Origin: Gonocerus acuteangulatus
Lineage: Eukaryota; Arthropoda; Insecta; Hemiptera; Coreidae
Assembly: GCA_946811695.1 (NCBI GenBank)
Contig: OX328123.1
Location: 10,363,698-10,427,697, forward strand
Length of the DNA stretch: 64,000 bases
Direction of reading: 5' to 3'
Shown here: piece after piece, positions 32,633 to 44,726 of the stretch
How positions within the stretch are numbered: position 1 is the stretch's first letter
Layout: every line of letters starts with the position of its first letter
Translations under genes and position numbers: made by a program
Notes under the pieces: model-generated
The model's database searches: none
What the model saw: the letters and a program-made list of their open reading frames with translations, nothing else
Told to the model about the DNA's origin: nothing

Positions 32633-33863
32633 TTTTTTAATTTTTTTTCTTATTTTCAAAAAATGATGCTAATCACAAGGCGTAGGTATCTTAAATCTAT
32701 CCTGTTACGTAAGAGTGAGAGGAAAACGGAAGACAAAAAAATCCATTTGCCAAAAAATGTTCCTTACACAATGATAACTCTTTTCTAAGCCCAAAGCGAA
32801 GATAAAAGTCAGTAAGATAAATCTATATTGTAAAATACTGGGAGAAAGCAGCTGCTCAATACATTATTTCCAGGAGATATGTGACATTTCGGGGGTGTGC
32901 CCGTGGAAAGGCTATTGTAAGGTTTGGATCTTATCGACCTGTAGGTGTTGGGTCGGCGAAGAAAGCATCATATATCAACAAAAAGACTTTTCTTTTCATT
33001 TATACTCAACAAATACCGTTCATTTAAAGTCGAGAACTTTCTTTTTTCTTTGAGAAAACAAAATTTAAATTATATTTCTTTCTGAAACATGATATACAAT
33101 GGAATTGGTGAGCCGAGAAACAGCACCTCGTCTCAACATAGGCAAAACATTTCTTAAATACCTTTTCAGATGTTTATGACATTCGATAAGTAAAAGTGAA
33201 CTAGAGGGTCAGCCACATGATTGCGAAGGCGTTTGACAATTTTTTTTTCTAGACTATATTTTATTTATTTACAGAAATATTACAGTCTGCAATTATAAGT
33301 ATTTTGTAATTTGATATAGGTATTGGTAGCTTGACCACGCCTCAGGTGTCCCCAGTTGTCAGCCGAATACAAGGCTTCCGTTAGGAAGGATTCTAGGATG
33401 GCCTGGAGTTACCTTACGCCATCCAACCACACCCTGCGACTAGCCAATAGGAATGGAGGCGAATGAGACGTGGCCTGTGATATCATGAGGAGAGAAAATA
33501 TCCATCGATATCACTCTCAATTATCATAATTACAATTGTACTGACTTTTGATCACTCCACGACACTACACTACCTTAGTAGATGCTGGATAAGGATTGGG
33601 CTGAAGGATTAGGATGATTGATCAATTGACAAATTATTTACATAATATTTGTGAACAGACTTGGGTTCAACGACAAACTAGCTGTCGCTGCCTAAATCTT
33701 AGCGTGATTCCGTTCTTATCCCTAGTGGCATTTGCAAAGGATAGAATAGAAACTGTTATTTATTTATTTAACTTATACAGTGTCGTAACTTATTCGAAAA
33801 ACTACTTAAACGTCAGTCAAAGTTAAAAGTAAAAAAATTATCAAAGGGGTAAAATTTAATAAG
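32633..33863. other. No gene seen
   Basis: Mixed DNA. 33330-33490 is less AT-rich (GTGTCCCCAGTTGTCAGCC) but has no frame. 33680-33770 carries a family 2 5' end. Confidence 0.4.
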
Positions 33864-34115
33864 TTACACTTTGGAGTATATCTGGGTGTTTTTGATATGT
33901 CTGAGTATTGCTCTAATGTTAGGGCTACCTTCTGTATGTATGTGATGTAAGTAATAGGGTATGTTCATGTTATTGCGCTGTCTGTAGTTCGTAAGTATTT
34001 GTTTGACGGTCAGAGTCTCGTTACAAAATCTGCAAATTGGTCTGTCCTTTCTGTCTATTAGATACGAATGGGTAAGTAGCGTGTGCCCAAGATGACTTCG
34101 TCCCGACGCACAGTG
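33864..34115 (-). pseudogene. I-type LINE C-terminal fragment
   Basis: LGHTLLTHSYLIDRKDRPIC, RFCNETLTVKQILTNY, then HHIHTEGSPNIRAILRHIKN. Same block as 17565-17917; 5' part replaced by unrelated DNA. Confidence 0.65.
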
Positions 34116-34759
34116 GTCACAATTCGCCAAAAAGCGCTCAAAAGACAATAACGTTTGATGTTGTTGAGTTAGGAACCTGAAATTGTGCACACTTACCAGT
34201 CTTATAGTCACAATTGTATTGATGAGTCACTTACATGACAAATCTTTTTATGGTCGCCGCCGCCTCTGAACTGCACTTTGTTGGGCTCAGGTGGAACACA
34301 TTAAAAAAAAAACAATCATCGGGCCAGAACCGATTTTTGTCTGTTCCTACTGGTCTTACGCCATTTTTTTTTTTTTTTAATTTCAGCCCAACATTTCCGT
34401 AAGAGTAACGAAATAAATTGATGTGTCAAATACTCGCATACCGAAAGTACACTTTTGTCGTTTTAATTCAACAATATTTCAACTACGAATCACTATTTTC
34501 ACTCGGATCACCTCAGACATATCTTGTGCTCGACACTGACTTGAGTACTGCAAAAACAAATCCGTCTTCGATTTGATTCCAATGTTTACTTAGACATAAT
34601 GCGCGTCTGTCAGTCATTTACCGAGTTCATTCACCTCTTTAAATTGGTCAAGCGAAGGTTAGTGCCGTAAGGTTTGAAATCTTATTGTACTAGCTGTGAG
34701 TCATGGCGAATCCTATACATGCCTTTAATGCACACGAACTTACTGCCTCAATTAATATA
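34116..34759. other. No gene seen
   Basis: No frames or repeat edges recognised. Confidence 0.4.
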
Positions 34760-34767
34760 TCACGGGG

Positions 34768-35052
34768 CAGGGCCGCCACATCTCAGAGCCGGGCCCGGGA
34801 CCAGATCACGGGCCCCTAGTTCTCACAGCCACAATGAAAATTCTAGTACTTTGATATAGGACTTTGGGCATTTTAAAATTATTTTCATCTTGAGTTTTGA
34901 GAAAAATGAGAATAAAAGCTGACAATCGGTGCTGCAAAGGTCACTTTCGGTACTTTTTTCAAATTAGCGAGGATCGACCCGGGCCCCCACGGTGCCCGGG
35001 CCCGGGACCACCGTACCCGGTTGTCCCCCCCCCTCCCCATGTGGCGGCCCTG
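34768..35052. mobile_element. GC-rich MITE (family G), copy 2, with 8-bp duplication
   Basis: A 285 bp element. Ends CAGGGCCGCCACAT and ATGTGGCGGCCCTG; TCACGGGG flanks both sides (34760-34767, 35053-35060). CAG-starting ends plus an 8-bp duplication are typical of hAT MITEs. Inside each end lie long GGGCCCGGG palindromes. Confidence 0.9.
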
Positions 35053-35199
35053 TCACGGGGAGAACCATGAAATACCTTTAAATGAAACGGTACTTCACTT
35101 ATTACCTGTCTCCCATCAGCTGTATAAAGGCAATTAAAGTACATCTGCAATGCTTCGACATCGGAAATCACAACTAATTATTTCTTACGACTATTTATA

Positions 35200-36206
35200 T
35201 ATTTTTTTATTGCTTTGGGGTACTAATGTCACTCGGTCTGAAATGCCAAGGAAAGGGTTATCACACACATTTATATCTGTTGCACCTATGAAGACAAAAA
35301 CCGAGACGAATTTTGCTGGCAAATTTTGGACCTGTGTGCCACATAGATAGGTCTTGTTACAGGGAGTGTCATAGGCTAGGTCAAAAACATCTACCAGCTG
35401 TCTGCCTGTATGTTTATTCCTTATACAAACCCACACCGTTTGACTGAGTTTGACCAAACTGGTCATACAGGTTGTTCTTGATCCGGGGAGTGTCCATAGC
35501 CTAGGTCAATGAATTCTACCACTTGCCTGTCTGTACGTTTGTTCCTTACACAAATCCACACCGTTTGACCTATTTTCACCAAACTTGACACACAGGTAGG
35601 TATTGATACGGGTAGTGCCATAGGCTAGGTCTAAACCGCCCATCAGCTGTCATTCTGCCTGTTTGTTCCTTATACAAATTCACACCGTTTGACCGATTTT
35701 GACGAAACTCGGAACACATGTAGGCCTTGATCCGGGGACTGCCAGGTTAAAATCGTCTAGGACTCACAGTTTGGAGGTCAGGGGTTGAAACTGTGAACCC
35801 GAACAGTTACAGATTTGTGTTATTAGATTTTAATATTACTTACTTGTTTTCTAATTAATTTAGGCTTTTCTAGATGCAGAAAGTAGGTGTAACATGGCAT
35901 GCCGGGGAAACGCTAGTATATAAACATAAATAACGTGTGCAAATCCACACCGTTTCACCGATTTTGACCAAACTCGCCAAACAGGTCGATCTTGATCCAG
36001 GGAGTGTCATAGGCTAAGTCGAAACAGGCTAGATCAAAATAGTCTAGGATTCACAGTTCGGAGGTCACACGTTCGAAATTGTAACCCCGAACAGTTACAG
36101 AATTGCGCCATTATATTTTAATATTACTTATTTGATTTCTAATTTATTTTTGATATTCTAGATGCAGAATGTAGGTGTAGCATGGCCCGCCGGGTAACAG
36201 CTAGTT
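35200..36206 (+). mobile_element. Helitron-like repeats with tandem ~125-bp units
   Basis: Units containing CACACCGTTTGACCGATTTT, TTGATCCGGGGAGTG and TCATAGGCTAGGTC repeat about four times (35345-35740). Two successive 3' ends: CATGGCATGCCGGGGAAACG then CTAGT (35925) and CATGGCCCGCCGGGTAACAG then CTAGT (36206). A hairpin followed by CTAG at a T is the Helitron 3' pattern. Confidence 0.55.
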
Positions 36207-36318
36207 ATGTATAAATACAAATTTGAACCACCTTTATTTTCGTAATCCGTGAGGTCAGAAACGTAAACGTTTTCAGTCGGGACTTCCGGATCGTGTCGTT
36301 AAGTTAACATAAAAAAGG

Positions 36319-39288
36319 TCCGACTCGCAGGAACTGCATCATCTTAGCGCGGTTCCGTTCATATCCCCAGTGTCATTTGAAAAGCTTAGAAAAGAAATAA
36401 ACTTATTATTTTTAAATATCTCGTGAAAATTGTCGAAATCCTCTCGAACATCTCGAATAAAAGTGATATTAATGCGTCAGGGACACCGACGGTAGTTAAT
36501 TTATACACAGAAGCGGAAATTACACAATCCGGCTCTAATTCTAAAGCAAAGCTCTATAAATCAATACAAAATATGCCTAATAAAGCCTTTCTAGTGGATA
36601 CAGAAGGATCAAGAAGAAGTACTCAAGATTGAGAAGAATACCATGCCTAATATAGCCTATATAGAATAATATGCAGAATAAAGCCTATCTAGTAGATACA
36701 GAAGGACAAATAACAAGTCTTGACGAATAACAAGTCAATATATAGAATAATAAACCTAATTAAGTCTATGGAGTAGATACAAATGGACCAAAAACAAGTC
36801 TTGAGGAAGCTTGTTTCTTTTTCTACTTAAATACTTCTTATCAATATTTAGTATATAACCTGTGTTGAAAACTATTGATTGCTAATTGATGAATCGGGTT
36901 ACAACTAACTAGTCTTTATGAATATTTAGTATATAACCTATGTTTGGAAGTGTGTTATTTCAGAAGTATAGTTTAAGAAATTTTGGTGAATGAAATCATT
37001 AAATTGCTCTCTGTACCCTGCCTATGCTTTGTATTTGTGTCGGCAGATGCCTGGGGTATATTTACAACTCTTGAGGATGAACTCCTAGCAGGTAAATATC
37101 CTGGGGACCTTGTGTTTCTATGGGCACTGAACCGACTCTATTCGCTCATAGTATCTAACCGTTGTGAAGTTTATTTTTTTGGATTTAGGACTTAATACAC
37201 ATATGTAGACTAAATCATAGCAAGAAGTCTACCTCCGTCGTCGGTTCTCAACTATGTAGACTCGCTAATGTTACCCAGTCTTAGATACATCGTAATTAAA
37301 ATCCACAGCAAAAAGACGACATTTCATCAGAATCCCCTGCTTAATAAAACATATATAGAATAATAAGCCAAATATAGCCTATCTAGTGGATAAAAATTGA
37401 GGAAAAACACCGTTCGTGGTGGTAGAAAATCTTACAAGGAGATTTCTGAGCGAAATAGAAATGTCCGAAATATTGTTACTAATTTTACGTATCCTGTTTT
37501 ATAGCCAAATAGATTTATATTCTATAATCAATAAGAAAAACTACTAGAAATAAAAAACTATGGTTAACAGATGAAAATGGGGAATACCAAGAACAATTCT
37601 AAAAAACGAAATCAACACCAGTACTGTAATCTAGATATTCATACGGCACATTCGAATTCATACAAACAAAATATTGCTTCTAATTATACGTATCCTGTTT
37701 ACTGACAAATACATTTGACTGCTCTAAGCAAGTACAAAAAAAACGAGCAGTGAAAAAAAAACCGCGGGAAACACACAAATAGATCCGTTTAAATAAACGA
37801 AACTAACTAACTAAGTTTTAAGCACTTATTTCTCCTAATGTGACGACCCCATCAAACATTTCTTCAAAACATTTTTTGTAGAGAATTTAGTAAGCTTTCG
37901 AACTGTTACATTTCACTTGCCACGATTTCCTAACCATTTTTGAGATATTACGGAAAATATACGGAGGGGGCCTAATAGATATTCATACGGCATCTGAGAA
38001 TCCCAAGATTCCGCAAAAATAAAATATTGTTTCTAATTATACGTATCCTGTTTTATTGACAAATACATTTGACTACTATAAGCAATTGCAAACACTAGGG
38101 AATATGCCAAAGAACTTGGAGTAGGAGCCTCGACAGTTTCAAGACATTTGAAGGAAATCGGCAAATCCAAAACTGACATTTCATACGGTACAGCCTGATA
38201 TATTTCTAACAATGAATTGTTTTTCTTATTTTAACTAATCTGTTTTATTGTCAAATACATTATCCAACTTTAAGCTATTAAAAAGAACAAGGAATAAAAA
38301 CAGACAAAAAGAACCGTTCGAATAAACGAAAACAATTACTTCAAAATTTAAGCACTTATTTCTCCGATTGAAATCGCTTATTCAAAACTTTCTTCAGAAC
38401 CTTTTTTGTAGAACATTTAGTAAGCTTTTGAATGGTAACCTTTCGCTTCCCAAGATTTTCAACCGTTTTATATTAATGAAAATATACGAAGTTACCAAAA
38501 CTTTTCATTATTTCTAGCAACAGAAAATTGGTCTCATTTTACCTATCCTGTTTTACACACAAATACATTTTCCTTACAAATACAACATAAGAAATTACAA
38601 AAATAAAAAGCAATAAAAAACTAAAGGAAAGAGACAAAAAGATCGACAAAAACCCGTTCATATGAACTAAACAGACGTATTTGAAGTTTTAAGCACTTAT
38701 TTCTTCGATCGACATCACCTATTCAAAAATTGTTTCAGAATCTTTTTTGTAGAGAATTTAGAAAGCTTTCAAATAGTTTCTATACACTTATCAAAATTAC
38801 CTAACCGTGTTCGAGATATTAATGAATGTATACGAAGTTCCCAAAACTTTTCATGTCTGTTCATAAAATATTTTATTCTAACCCTTCCTTAACTCCAAAC
38901 GTAACTAAAAGTTTAACATGTTAGTTTTGATGAAATTCAAACATGCAAAAAATGTTTCAACTGAATCCAATGATTGTAAGTACCCAAACCAAAACCTTTA
39001 TTCAGCAACTATTTTTCCAATTTTCTCGAAAACGGTTGAAGCTATCGCCTTAAAAATGGTGTCATTCGTTTTCCTAGGCCAAGAAGCCTATAAAACAAGT
39101 ACTTACAAGCATATGAACTCAAAAACGTAAGCGTTACGATTTTTTTTGCGCGAATTTCGCCCCAAACGCCATCTTTCAGTGGGCGGATTTTGCTGGTTAA
39201 CGAACTTGACCTTTCAAATTGGACGAAGGATTTTTGTACCAAATTTCATCAAAATCGGACCATTGCTCTCTGAGCTACGCCGCGAACA

Positions 39289-39342
<54 letters not shown>

Positions 39343-39484
39343 ACTTTGAACCATCGTCATTTTCGTCTCTAGGGGTTCTAAACGCAAAACGCAAAATTTT
39401 CTAGTCGGCACTTCCGGATTGTTTCATGAGATCAACCTTATAAGCGGGGTTCCTCCTTATGAAGGGAGGGAGGAACCGCGCTAA
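36319..39484 (+). mobile_element. Helentron-like family 2, longest candidate copy
   Basis: Begins TCCGACTCGCAGGAACTGC and ends in the hairpin-bearing CCTCC...GGGAGGAACCGCGCTAA, 3,166 bp apart. A 5' subterminal TTAGCGCGGTTCC is the exact inverse of the 3' GGAACCGCGCTAA. The inside has several diverged copies of a unit of roughly 350-400 bp (starts near 37480, 37680, 38030, 38230, 38530; contains CTGTTTTATTGACAAATACA and GAGATATTA). A block shared with 9080-9390 follows, then a TA tract (39291-39340) and the 3' block. No coding sequence for a helicase is seen. That both ends belong to one insertion is inferred. Confidence 0.7.
39291..39340. repeat. TA microsatellite in Helentron-like family 2
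   Basis: TA run between GAACAGACA and the 3' block. Confidence 0.9.
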
Positions 39485-39821
39485 AACGGGTTTCTTCCTG
39501 TTTGAAAAAAGGAGGAAACGCGCTAAAAAAGCCAGACTACAAAATAAAACCAAGAAATGCGAGAGAGACCAAGAATATAAGGGCAATTCTCCGATCTCGT
39601 CTTAGGAATACAAAGGGGCTTCCAAGAAACTTTGTAGTTCTAGGGATAACGGTCAAATTAAATTTATTATAACGTTTTTTTCGATCGGAACGATAAAAAT
39701 AGAATTAATCGGTTGATCGAGATTAGATTGATACATTGAAAACAAGTGTTATCTCAAGTACTACATTGTTGTGGATTGACTATGTGATCAGATTGAATCT
39801 AAATCACCAGTTCTCTACGAA

Positions 39822-40514
39822 ATGTTACTTATACTAGTTACTTTGGCATTTTCAGTGATTTCCACTTCTCACGGACGGTCGCCTGACTCTTTCGCCGATT
39901 CCATAATCTATTCCGTAAATAAGTACATATCTTCTAAAAGCCTGAGTTCAGCACATTTGCCCGACAAGTATCACGATTTTTTCTACATTTACAAAGCGAA
40001 CCTTACGGATGGCAACATAGGAGTGTTTTCGTCCTTAAAACGCCAAAGAACAACCATCATTGACGGAAGTTGGGAGGACTTCCGTTTCACAATATTCTTG
40101 GGATTCGAAGAACTTCGAACGGTATACAACTTTTCAAACTTCCTCCTCTGGAAAAGCCGTTCTTCAGGTGTGATCAGTTTCCGTCCGACAGAAAATTCCT
40201 TTTCTATCGTTGGTTCCGTCGAAAGAGCACCTTCTGATGATTGCACTGCGCGGTGGCATCGAGCTTCCTTGTTGCGACTAGGAAAACCGGAAGTGACTCT
40301 GACTACGAGAGGTATTGCCAACATTGTATACCAACATGTGCTGCAGATGTATTTGGCATTCAAGTGGTCCACCTGGTTGAAAATGTTCAACGATATGGTG
40401 GAAGATATTATTAACGGTGTAATATCACAGGATGATTTCTCAAAGATAGTTTGTACAGTTTTAAAAAATGGTAATTATTTTGTACCTAAAGCAAATTACA
40501 ACTCAAATACTTAA
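39822..40514 (+). CDS. Secreted 230-residue protein, probably group-7 allergen-like (TULIP fold)
   Basis: An uninterrupted reading frame from ATG to TAA. Residues 1-18 (MLLILVTLAFSVISTSHG) form a signal peptide. The mature part has an amphipathic helix (about 22-43), then LPD at 46-48, and the segment FTIFLGFEELRTVYNF at 89-104. This last matches the LG.EEL.V.Y.F motif I associate with arthropod proteins of the group-7 mite-allergen family, which bind lipids in a TULIP-type fold. Two cysteines (141, 211) could form one disulphide; N60-L-T and N103-F-S are possible glycosylation sites. No TATA box is evident; the ATG context is CGAAATGT. The gene has no intron and sits between a Helentron-like 3' end (39484) and another repeat (40736), so it could be a retrocopy, but the frame is intact. 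Alternatives are a JHBP/takeout-type or an unassigned secreted family. The family call rests on pattern memory. Confidence 0.6.
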   Translation: MLLILVTLAFSVISTSHGRSPDSFADSIIYSVNKYISSKSLSSAHLPDKYHDFFYIYKANLTDGNIGVFSSLKRQRTTIIDGSWEDFRFTIFLGFEELRTVYNFSNFLLWKSRSSGVISFRPTENSFSIVGSVERAPSDDCTARWHRASLLRLGKPEVTLTTRGIANIVYQHVLQMYLAFKWSTWLKMFNDMVEDIINGVISQDDFSKIVCTVLKNGNYFVPKANYNSNT

Positions 40515-40735
40515 TCTTGCAGTATGCTAGCCTCTTTGTGTAACAACACTAGGTGGTGGGGTATATAGTACCCCACGTATGTTTAATGATGATTACCGGC
40601 GTTTTTATTTTGTATGTAACACTTTTATTAATATTTCTTTGTACATTTCTTTTATATATTTTACTAAATAAGTGGAGATATATATATATGTTAATTTTTT
40701 TAAACATTTTAAATTAATATTATGTAGAAATTGTC

Positions 40736-40866
40736 TGGGTTTTGTCGTGGAATCTTAATAAAGCTACATTTCTTATAGGAAAATGTGTTTTATTGTGTGC
40801 CGGCGTTTCGGCTTGAAATTCAAGCCCTCATCAGGGCTGTAAAACAAGTAGTTCAGAGATAATACT

Positions 40867-40925
<59 letters not shown>

Positions 40926-42480
40926 CCTAGGTGGGAAGGAGGAATTTTTAAGCACCCATTAAGCTAAGGGCGTAGTATTTCCTATTTATTAAAAACATCC
41001 TGCTAAAACTCTATACCGCCTGCAATAAAAACCCATCATACCAGCCTCCCTTCTATTATCAGCACACTTTTATGATACCGTTTTCTATCTATTCTCCTTC
41101 TACCTGTAAATACATATCTCCTAAACTATTGCACAAGGAAGAACAGAGGGGAGAAGGCAGCCATTAGTTAGTCTCTAGGCCACTTTCTTTTCATGCGTCT
41201 CGGGGGATTGGAAGGGATCGCATCTGTGGAAAGGGATTGGGCAAGGGGATTGGGATGAATGGATAGCTTGGAACGAAAAGTGGAGAAGCGGGTTTTAGCT
41301 GATTCAGCGACAAAGGGAATTTCCAGGTCTCGGTGGATGGTATTATTGTTGACGTAAAAGGGAGCGTTAAGGATCCGGCGAAGGACTTTGGACAGGAAGG
41401 TTTGGATTCGGTTTATGTTGGAAGGTTTTGCTGTACCCCATAGTTCAATGTCGTATGTCCAAATCGGTTTAATAATTGTTTTGTAGGTTGTTAGGTTGTT
41501 TTCAGTACTGAGTTTTGATTTGGGACCAATTAGTCGTCTAAGTCGGTTTAGTTCTTGTCGTTTTGTTTTTGTGTGTGTGTTCCAAGTAAGTCTCTTGTCG
41601 AGGTGGAAGCCTAGGTATCGAACAACATCGGATTTGGGAATGAGGGATTCGTTGAGGGTAACAGATGGGCACTCACTCCGCCGCGGATCCTCTACTACCA
41701 CCCTCAACTTGATGGGTGGTCAATAACTCCTCCTGTCCCGTCCACTCCTTTTCTCAAACTTACCTTGAATCACAGTCAGAAATGATAACGCATCAGTGAG
41801 GCATAGTTCTCCGTCTTCTCACATTTTATATCTGCATCCATGTTACCCATCTAGCAGTCCAGTCAACGAACAGTTATAGATGGAAATTTTTGGAACAAAA
41901 TTTTTGATTTCGTAACCTTGTTTGGGCTGGATAGAAAGTGGACATATCAAAAGTCCTCGCCCGTAGCCTTTGTGCCGGGTGGGAGGGGGGGGGGGGTTTA
42001 GATGGTCCCATTTTTCGGGTTTTCACTTATATCTCGGAAACCCTGCGTCCTAGCGACATGACTATTCTATAACAAATAAAAGATGATTAAATTTCCTACA
42101 AGTTCTATTCAATAACGTTTTTCGAGATATCTTTAGTTTTTGAAATATCCGCCCTCCTATCCAACCTTAACAAAGTTACGAAGTCAAAAATTGTGTTCCA
42201 AAAATTTCCACCTATAGGTGTTTTTAAGCATAAACCAGTATTGATCTACTTATAATATAGCTGTAGCACACACATACTGTATAATGTTTTCCTGTTTTTG
42301 TTTTATTTTTGTTGTATATATATATATATATATTAGTATTAACTCTGTCCTACTTGTTTTACACCCTTGATTGGAATTTCAAGCCGAAACGCAAACAATC
42401 AAACCCATTTTCACATAATAAATGTAGTTTTATTAAGACACAACGACCGAACCCTGACAATCCCTACCTTTACTCTTTTA
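40736..42480. mobile_element. Second copy of the intronic inverted-repeat family, split by a Jockey piece
   Basis: Left end (CGTTTCGGCTTGAAATTCAA at about 40805, hammerhead-like core on the minus strand) and right end (ACCGAACCCTGACAATCCCT, about 42455) match the two ends of 11814-13153 in inverted orientation. Parts 40975-41160 and 41720-41840 match its interior. A Jockey fragment lies between. Confidence 0.65.
41168..41716 (-). pseudogene. Jockey LINE 3' fragment
   Basis: Minus-strand frame RYLGFHLDKRLTWNTHTKTK ... IWTYDIELWGTAKPSN ... MKRKWPRD-stop (41168-41170). Corresponds to the end of the protein at 24333-25293. Reverse-transcriptase core absent. Confidence 0.8.
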
Positions 42481-42810
42481 TAATTTATTTCGAATGAGTT
42501 TTAAATGAAACCACTAAAATTAATTCAGAGAATATTATACGGAAGAAATAGATTTTGAAATACTGATGCGTGTACTGTTTATGTTTAGTTATAATAATTT
42601 ATGTAGTAAAGTAGTGTTACATTTCTTCCTTCTAATATCCTCTCTTTTGATTTCATGGGTTTCACAAAATTGTTGACGAGTCAATCCAAATTTTCGTTTA
42701 AAATTCATCCAGAATCGTTTTTGACATTGTAAACTCGGCATGAGTTCCTCTTTTCCTCAAAAAGCTCTAAGATTTCCTTTTCTATTCTCGTCTTTAACAA
42801 TTCAGACTGA

Positions 42811-43372
42811 AGCCAACGGTCATAGCCACGTTGAATGCACCGGTTCCCATTGATCACCGAAGTTAAGCAGCTTCGGGCGTGGTCAGTACCGACCATTGAG
42901 TTACTAGATAGTGGAGGGAGTGTTATCAATCTTCCAATGCTGAAAAAGTGTAGGTCTGAAATCGGCCATGCCAGTGTGACAAAAGTACCAGTAGTAACGC
43001 GCGAAAATTTGAATCTGAATATGATCGTAAACAAACAATAAATTTGAACGAATATATATATATCATATTCTTATCTATTTACATTTATACACATATATAA
43101 ATGTCAATTTATACGAATACGACACATAAATTCGTTTAATTTCATTGTTTGTTTACAATAATATTCAAAAATTCACCTTTTCGCGCGCTTTTTGTCACAC
43201 TGGCATGGCCGATTTTAGGCTTCAACTTTTATCGTTTAGACTCCCTCCCCTCCCTTCTAACTCAATGGTACCGACCACGTGCTGTTGGCATTATAAAAGG
43301 GTGGCAACCTATAGATAGTCCGGCGATAATGGCCCAATTGTTGATACGCCGTTAAACCATTAAAAAAAATTA
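42811..43372 (+). repeat. 5S rRNA-derived SINE, interrupted by a MITE
   Basis: Begins with 5S-like GCCAACGGTCATAGCCACG, then GATCACCGAAGTTAAGCAGC and CGGGCGTGGTCAGTAC. After the inserted MITE it resumes with CACGTGCTGTTGGC and a tail ending GATACGCCGTTAAA plus A run. CAGACTGA flanks both sides (42803-42810 and 43373-43380). The middle of the 5S (after GTAC) is deleted, so it is not a 5S gene. Confidence 0.85.
42894..43267. mobile_element. MITE with perfect 8-bp target duplication inside the 5S SINE
   Basis: A 374 bp fold-back element; ends CATTGAGTTA / TAACTCAATG. GTACCGAC is present exactly at 42886-42893 and 43268-43275. Arms of about 150 bp share GGCCATGCCAGTGTGACAAA and AACAAACAAT. The 8-bp duplication fits hAT- or P-type transposases; no coding sequence. 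Confidence 0.93.
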
Positions 43373-43380
43373 CAGACTGA

Positions 43381-43730
43381 ATTGGTTGTTTTTTGTTATA
43401 AATTCCGATTATCTGTAAAATTAGTATTTTAGTAAAAGAAGGCAGCGAACGTTGAGATGGCGGGGGAGTTATTTGCCCTTAGAATATTGTCAGTTTCCTC
43501 TTGTGGCGCCTAAAACTTCCTTCTCTTTGAGATTTTATTTTAAAACATCTAACTCTACCGATCTAAGATAACACAGTTCCTGCGAGTTGGACTTTTTTTA
43601 CTATTTTTTCTTCGTTTATTATGATTTATGTATTTATCGTTTTGCCATATAATTATTAGATGCATATTTGAATACACTTACTTTAGGAAAATTTATTAAA
43701 ACAAAAGACTCATATAGAACTAAAAAAAAG
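43381..43730. other. No gene; family 2 5' end fragment at 43560-43605 (minus)
   Basis: Contains GTTCCTGCGAGTTGGAC, the minus-strand 5' terminus of Helentron-like family 2. Confidence 0.45.
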
Positions 43731-44659
43731 TCCGTCACGCAGGAGCTGCATAACTAAGCACTTTCCTCAGAATTTTTGTAGTGTAGACTACATTAATAAA
43801 TAATTTTTCGTAAATAGCTTATATAAATAAAATAAAAACGTGAATAGTTCTGCTCATTTACATTTCTTATGAGAACAGTTCAATTATTACTTTTGTAAAT
43901 AATTTGCTTCCAGCGTTATTTTAATAAATGATATTGTACTACTTAATAAACACACAAAAACTTCATTTTCCGCCTTTTGATCTGACGCAGGAACAGGATA
44001 CAGTCCCCCTAGTGGGAGAGAGCGCTCCTCGCGGCGGCTTTGTGAACCTACGTCTGGCAGATCACATTTCTAATGAAACAGAGTTTAAAGTAAACCCTCC
44101 TTTCCAATTGACCGATTTACTCCAATTTTACAACACTTCTTTCTCATGAGATTCCCACGACGTATACCGCGTTTCGTTTCAATACAGCAGAAATTACGAC
44201 CGGTACGAGTATATTAGTATTTTAGGTCCGGAGCAAACCCCCCCCCCCCCTCCAAATAACCCGATTTAGTTTATTTTTACAATCCATTTTTCTCTGTTGA
44301 TTACCACCAGTTATATCGAGTTTCGTTGAAATGTAACAAATATTACGGCTGGTAGTGGCAAATTGGTAAAGTGGGTCCGGAGTAAACCCCCCCCCTCCTA
44401 ATGAACCGATTTAGTTTATTTTTACAACGTATTTCTCTCTTTAGATCAACATAACGAATACCGAGTTTCGTAGAAAACTAACAAAAACTACGGCTGGCAT
44501 GGTCAAATTAATGTTTTGGGTCCGGGGTAACCCCCCCCCCCCCTCCGGATGGACCGTTTTTGCTGGTTAACGAACTCGTTCAATCGTTTGCTAATTGAAC
44601 GCTATATACCAAGTTTCATGAAGAAAAAACAAAAACTCTGGCCGCTATCGTGTTAACAG

Positions 44660-44726
<67 letters not shown>

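Noticed and set aside
39989..40390. 133-codon minus-strand ORF
   Set aside because: Antisense of the intact secreted-protein gene, no signal or family motif.
42812..42893. 5S rRNA gene
   Set aside because: The middle of the 5S is missing, the 3' part joins a SINE tail and there is a target duplication.
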